Notes under the pieces: model-generated
What the model saw: the letters and a program-made list of their open reading frames with translations, nothing else
The model's database searches: none
What the model was told of the DNA's origin: nothing
Assembly: GCA_049999725.1 (NCBI GenBank)
Contig: JBNGIS010038536.1
Location: 1-21,293, forward strand
Direction: 5' to 3'
Length of the DNA: 21,293 nucleotides
Source: Haplomitrium mnioides
Taxonomy: Eukaryota > Marchantiophyta > Haplomitriopsida > Calobryales
Part shown: positions 17,454 to 21,293 of the stretch, in pieces
How the letters are laid out: every line of letters starts with the position of its first letter
Position numbering within the stretch: position 1 is the stretch's first letter
Translations under genes and position numbers: made by a program

Positions 17454-19085
17454 GTCTCAACTTCTTTGGATTAAGCTTCAAAAGATTCATCAAGATTTAC
17501 TTGATCTGTTTCACTGTTAATAACAATGACTGAATCTCTTTCAAACATATCAAGATTGATTGCTTTTTGTCTTTTGTACTCAAATAGATTTGATTTAATG
17601 GTAGCTAGAGTGGGTTTTTCAATTGGCTTTTTTGTGTAAGAAGAAAATCAAAAAACAAAATTGTGATTTGTGTCACAACAAGTACATCAATATGTAACTT
17701 GGATTTGTGTTTCCCTTTTTTTGCTGCTATTTTTTGGAGAAGTATTATCCAAAAAATGTATCCTCATCCTCACAAACAAACCATTGAACTCGTGCTCGTT
17801 TTGGGTTTGGAGATTCTTCCTCATCAAATGACAAAACTTGGACATTCTAGTTTTCACCTCATGTAGATTGCTAAATTTGTGCCCATATTGGGTGTTGTGC
17901 AAAACAATCCCTTCTCGCAGCCTAGGTGATCCATCATAGATTGCTCGATGTATAGAAAGTAATTGTTGTACTGGAGTATCTTCTTTTGTCTATTGAGCAT
18001 CAAGCTAAGAACCTAGATGAATATTTTGAGAATCATTACAAGTATTTGTCGATTGTGAAGGTGGAAAGATGAATTCTGCTTCGAGTCTTTGTCTTTTGTT
18101 TTCAAGAATATAGGATGTGATCTCTTCTTAAGCAAGAAAAAAGTCATTCTACCATTGAATATTAGAATCTGTAAAGAACTTGTAGCAGTTTTGACTTATG
18201 TTGTCCTTTATTGCAAAGACCACTTTCTCAACATTAACTTCTCTTTCTTCTTTTTGAGATTGTTTCATTTCAAAATATGCCTTGAGAGGAATAAACATTG
18301 AGCTTGAAATTTCTTTGTCTACTTTAAGTAAGCACTTGAGTTAACAAACACCATCTGGAGGTAACAAAAGTTTATCTATTGAAAACTGTTTGCTCCAAAT
18401 CTTTGCATTAGAATCATTAAACTGGAACTTGAATTGTCAATTAAAGGTAATGTCATGTTTCATTTGAACCAGAGAGGGACATTGTTGTAGAAACATTTTA
18501 AAATCCCAAGTTTCCATCAAAAAATTTACATGAGGTTTAGGATTATACAATAATTGTAGCGCCTTGCTAAGACTCATATTCGTGAAAGCTTTGACACGTT
18601 TCAAACATTTTGACAATCGGCTGAACATTTGATCAGCTTGATCATGAGTCTAACTAACCATGAGAAATCCCACCTTGATTTTTCGAAAAACATTCTTGGC
18701 AATAAGGAGACTAAGATATCCAAATAAGATAGAATTCTTATTCTCTTATGTCATGTTGTCCAACTGAAGATACAAAGTTGGAGGCAGCAGCTCTTCAAAG
18801 TCACATAATATTTGATTGAGCACAGTGACTGTCAAACTAGAATTGCTTCTTAAGTTTCCGTAGGTTAGTAAGATTCTTGAAGAAAGAGCATGATTGAATA
18901 TTAAGGCACCAACAACATGCACACCACCAAACAATCTTTATCAATGTTTTTTGGCGGCAAAGACCAATGTAGAATAGTAGTTTTCTTCTGATCCATTCCA
19001 TCAATGACGATTCCTAAGTACTTTTGACCATCGACATGACATTTTCTTTAATGGTTTACAAGTTTTGTTCTTTCTTTCATTTATT
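17454..19085 (-). pseudogene. DUF7869-type transposase-like protein, catalytic-like core and C-terminus, degraded (right copy)
   Basis: Reading down the minus strand: YLGIVIDGMDQKKTTILHW (about 19030-18970); then, after a frame change, GVHVVGALIFNHALSSRILL, LTVTVLNQILCDFEELLPPT and LYLQLDN (18930-18755); after a stop ENKNSILFGYL and KIKVGFLMVS; then THDQADQMFSRLSKCLKRVK (18628 on) and METWDFKMFLQQC. The DUF7869 family shows IDGMDQ, LPPTLYLQLDN...ENKN and GHTHEDIDQ in this order, with acidic residues placed as in RNase H-like transposases. Here GHTHED is altered to S-stop-THDQ. The C-terminal domain and the end ...VETSD with TAA at 17454-17456 match the left copy. Stops and shifts make it dead. 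Confidence 0.75.
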
Positions 19086-19918
19086 AGTCATGATGAAGAA
19101 ACAATTGGCGATTATATTTGACTGCATCATCACAAAACATGAAAGACATAAAAGTATTTTTGTAAAACATGTGTCAATGTTTCAAACTTCCTAAGACAAC
19201 TTTAGGTGTTTAAAACATTCAAATCATTTTAAACAAATGTTTGGGTTTTTTTTTTTTTTTTTTTTTTTTTTGATTAAAATAAAAGAAAATTTAAATAACA
19301 TTCACAATAAGTAATTGTGTTTGACTTGAAATAAACAAAAGTTTTGAAAGAAGAAAAACAAGATTTTGCTAACAAATAATCACAAACTAGAACTATAATT
19401 TCAAAGGTAGCTTAGACTCTTTGTTTGCAAAGGATTAAAAAAACCAGAACACATCCTATATGTGCATGGGATCAGTGGAGACAACTGATCGTATGCGTGC
19501 ATAGGACCAAAAGCAACAACACCAATATCATGGCTTGCTTTGATTGTTGTTGCAACTGGTTTTGAAAGAAACAAGAACAAAACCTATGCGTGCATAGGAT
19601 TTGCAAACAACAAAAACGAGTCTGGTTATTGTTTATTTAGCAAAGGGCTCTTGATTCAAAGCAACAAAATCAAAACTTGTTGTAAGACTAAGGTCACCAC
19701 CAACAATCAAATCTATTTTCTCACTTTATTTGATTGTAGACAAGGTTTGGATTCAAACTAAAAACAACAGACTCTATCCAAGCATAAACTCTGTTCTCAC
19801 AACTCAAGTTGTTAAAAATTATTTGACTCAAATCTTGTTTGCAGAACAACTTAACAAAACAAATATCTTTTGACATTACATTGAGAAAACCAAACATCTC
19901 TAAAACTAAGCTTTGAGT
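19086..19918 (-). other. Gap between the two coding parts of the DUF7869-type copy
   Basis: I cannot follow the protein through this stretch. It holds a run of 26 T (19246-19271, an A-run on the minus strand) and three near-palindromes (19456, 19491, 19584). A 73-codon open stretch on the plus strand (19540-19761) crosses a near-palindrome and matches nothing. It may be an intron, an insertion ending in a poly-A tail, or coding sequence decayed beyond recognition. Confidence 0.5.
19246..19271. repeat. Poly-T run of 26
   Basis: An uninterrupted homopolymer, A26 on the minus strand. It could be a simple repeat or the tail of a retroposed sequence. I found no target duplication around it. Confidence 0.95.
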
Positions 19919-21028
19919 CTAAAAACAAAAAGCATGGATTAACCAAAGGTTCCAAAAGAGAAGAAATTTGTTACCTTTGTTAGACTCTAAGACGGATTTT
20001 TCTTGCAATTTTATTTCTTTGCATGCTTCAAAAACAGAATTGCAATCAAAATTTTTCTCTTTTAAATAAGTTGTGTAGTAGTTATAAACTTCCAATTTTG
20101 TAAAATTATCAAGCAAGTTATAAACTTTGTGAGTGGTCATTCTCTCGTAGTGTCCTTAAAAAAAAATTGTCCATCCACTCATGCACAAATACTCATTTAG
20201 CAGATAGTTCTCTTTTTCTGAAAATACCTCTAGGATATATGTTTTTGAGATTTTGAATCCTTTGGATTCTATCATTCCCTACAAATAATATTAATTTGAA
20301 GGCTCTTCTACATATAATGATACTGCCAAGTAGAGCAAACCGATCATCAAAATCAGAGTCTTTTCTTAGTATTCTCCATTGGAATATGATATCTCAATTC
20401 TTCATTCTTTGTCAAAAAATTAATATGTTTCTCTCAAGATTTTCAAAAAATTTGTCTTGCACAACAACAAGAAATTATTTTGACAACATGAAATTCTCTT
20501 CAATTTACAAATCGATATTGAATCAAGCTTCTTCCTTACAAAGCTCTTATCATGATTGACTTTCTGCAAAGAATTTTCACGTAAGGTGTTTACTTGCTTG
20601 GGTTTTGGCCCAAACAAAGAGTTCTTATGTTGTGCTAGTCAATTTGGTTCGTAGCAGAATCCAGCCATCTGAGATAACTCATTGTCCTAAAGACCTTGAT
20701 CATCATCAATAACACTGTTTGTTTCTTCGCAATAAGTTTTTGAAGGATGAAGTCCTCCTTGAGGATTGGGAGAACTGCACCATGACGAAACATAATCTTC
20801 ATCAATATCTTGAACATTAGGAAAAAAATTTTGCAATATAATCAGTGCCCTTGGTGATAACTCCAACAAAATATTGATTGATTGAGACTCTTTACTAGAA
20901 TCATTTTCCAAGCTATCATTTGAAGATTCCTCGAATAGATTTTGGTTTGTTTCATATTTACTCATCTCATTACAAGGCTCAATTTGAATTGAAATCGCTT
21001 GTTGTTTGAGTAATGCTATGGGTGACAA
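19919..21028 (-). pseudogene. DUF7869-type protein, N-terminal half, degraded (right copy)
   Basis: The minus strand reads in order: an acidic low-complexity start with MSPIALLKQQAISIQIEPCN and DSLENDSSKESQ (21028-20687, 113 open codons); FGPKPKQVNTLRENSLQKVN (20617 on); KLKRISCCQNN (near 20500), a cysteine pair that recalls the CCxxxC segment of DUF7869-type proteins; ICRRAFKLILFVGNDRIQRI (about 20320-20260), matching the family VCrxaFxxilgvsxxRixri block; and VFVHEWMDNFFLRTLREN, then a 73-codon stretch (20140-19919) with LLDNFTKLEVYNYYTTYLKE. In-frame stops and shifts occur between pieces. The order agrees with one long gene read towards 17454. The true start is unclear and may lie beyond 21028. 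Confidence 0.6.
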
Positions 21029-21293
21029 TGATTCTATACTTTGTCCACTAATTCTATACTTTTTGTGTTTTAGAAAAACACATTTTAATCTTGAATTTCA
21101 AGGTCTTCATGAAGTGAGGACAAAGAAAGGTCCACAATTGTGTCAAAATTTTGACTTGAATGTCTTTGTGTTGATCTGTTGGAGTATGTTAGGGTCCAGG
21201 ATGGGAGCTACAGATGCATGCAAGGAGAGACAAAGGAAGACAAAATCGAGGAAAATGAAGAAAGCAAGCAAGCAAATGGCGGAATCGGCAAAC
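21029..21293. other. Right edge, no supported gene
   Basis: The AT-rich part to about 21180 could be upstream sequence of the DUF7869-type gene. The last 110 bases are purine-rich on the plus strand (GGAGAGACAAAGGAAGAC). Nothing recognisable ends here. Confidence 0.4.

Larger units (their letters stand above)
15836..18547 (-). repeat. Right arm of large inverted repeat (DUF7869-type element copy)
   Basis: It is the reverse complement of the left arm parts and is not interrupted: 18547-17396 pairs with 1-1207, 17390-16269 with 7187-8253, and 16032-15836 with 8354-8547. It keeps the empty target site of the copia element (AAGTT at 17391-17395) and the sequence missing in the N gap (16033-16268). 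On its minus strand lie the C-terminal coding part (to 17454) and then the non-coding tail. Confidence 0.9.

Noticed and set aside
18089-18301. 70-codon plus-strand open stretch
   Set aside because: It is antisense to the decayed coding part that matches 225-557 of the left copy.
1-18547. Inverted repeat as an assembly artefact
   Set aside because: The arms differ by about 10-20%, and one has a copia insertion with target duplication, so they are real diverged copies.

Overview
The window looks like transposon-rich nuclear DNA from a land plant. It is AT-rich, holds degraded Ty1/copia and Ty3/gypsy retroelements with plant-type domains, and contains a 100-N scaffold gap. A genome with many old repeats (gymnosperm, fern, lycophyte or bryophyte) would fit, but I cannot name the species. 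I see no intact host gene, no tRNA or rRNA gene, and nothing bacterial.

Layout. (1) Two copies of one repeat lie tail to tail as a large inverted repeat. The left arm is 1-8547, interrupted by a retroelement and the gap. The right arm is 15836-18547. Each carries the 3' part of a broken gene that I relate to the DUF7869-type, transposase-like proteins; in the right copy the gene continues on the minus strand towards 21293. (2) The left arm is split at 1208-1212 by a Ty1/copia element (1213-7181, minus strand). It has very short LTRs (108 and 99 bp), a 5-bp target duplication AATTT, a polypurine tract, a gag start, an integrase tail, and reverse transcriptase and RNase H remnants. The gag zinc knuckle, protease and integrase core are missing. 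The right arm preserves the matching empty site at 17391-17395. (3) Between the arms lies a Ty3/gypsy fragment (8548-13375, minus strand). It has one LTR, a tRNA-iMet-like primer site, gag, protease and reverse transcriptase, and is broken by about 2.1 kb of unassigned, more GC-rich DNA. (4) A tandem array of about 49 copies of a 49-bp unit (about 13400-15835) runs up to the inner end of the right arm.

Nothing here appears to work as a living system. The protein remnants carry stops and frameshifts, and many of the stops look like C-to-T or G-to-A decay. The most unusual items are a tandem repeat inside the copia reverse transcriptase whose unit lengths (48, 36, 69, 39, 33 bp) are nearly all multiples of three; a 23-bp periodic array in the roughly 2-kb copia leader; a dispersed near-palindrome family (CTATGC-RY-GCATAG) confined to the DUF7869-type copies; and a 49-bp satellite with three small dyads per unit.
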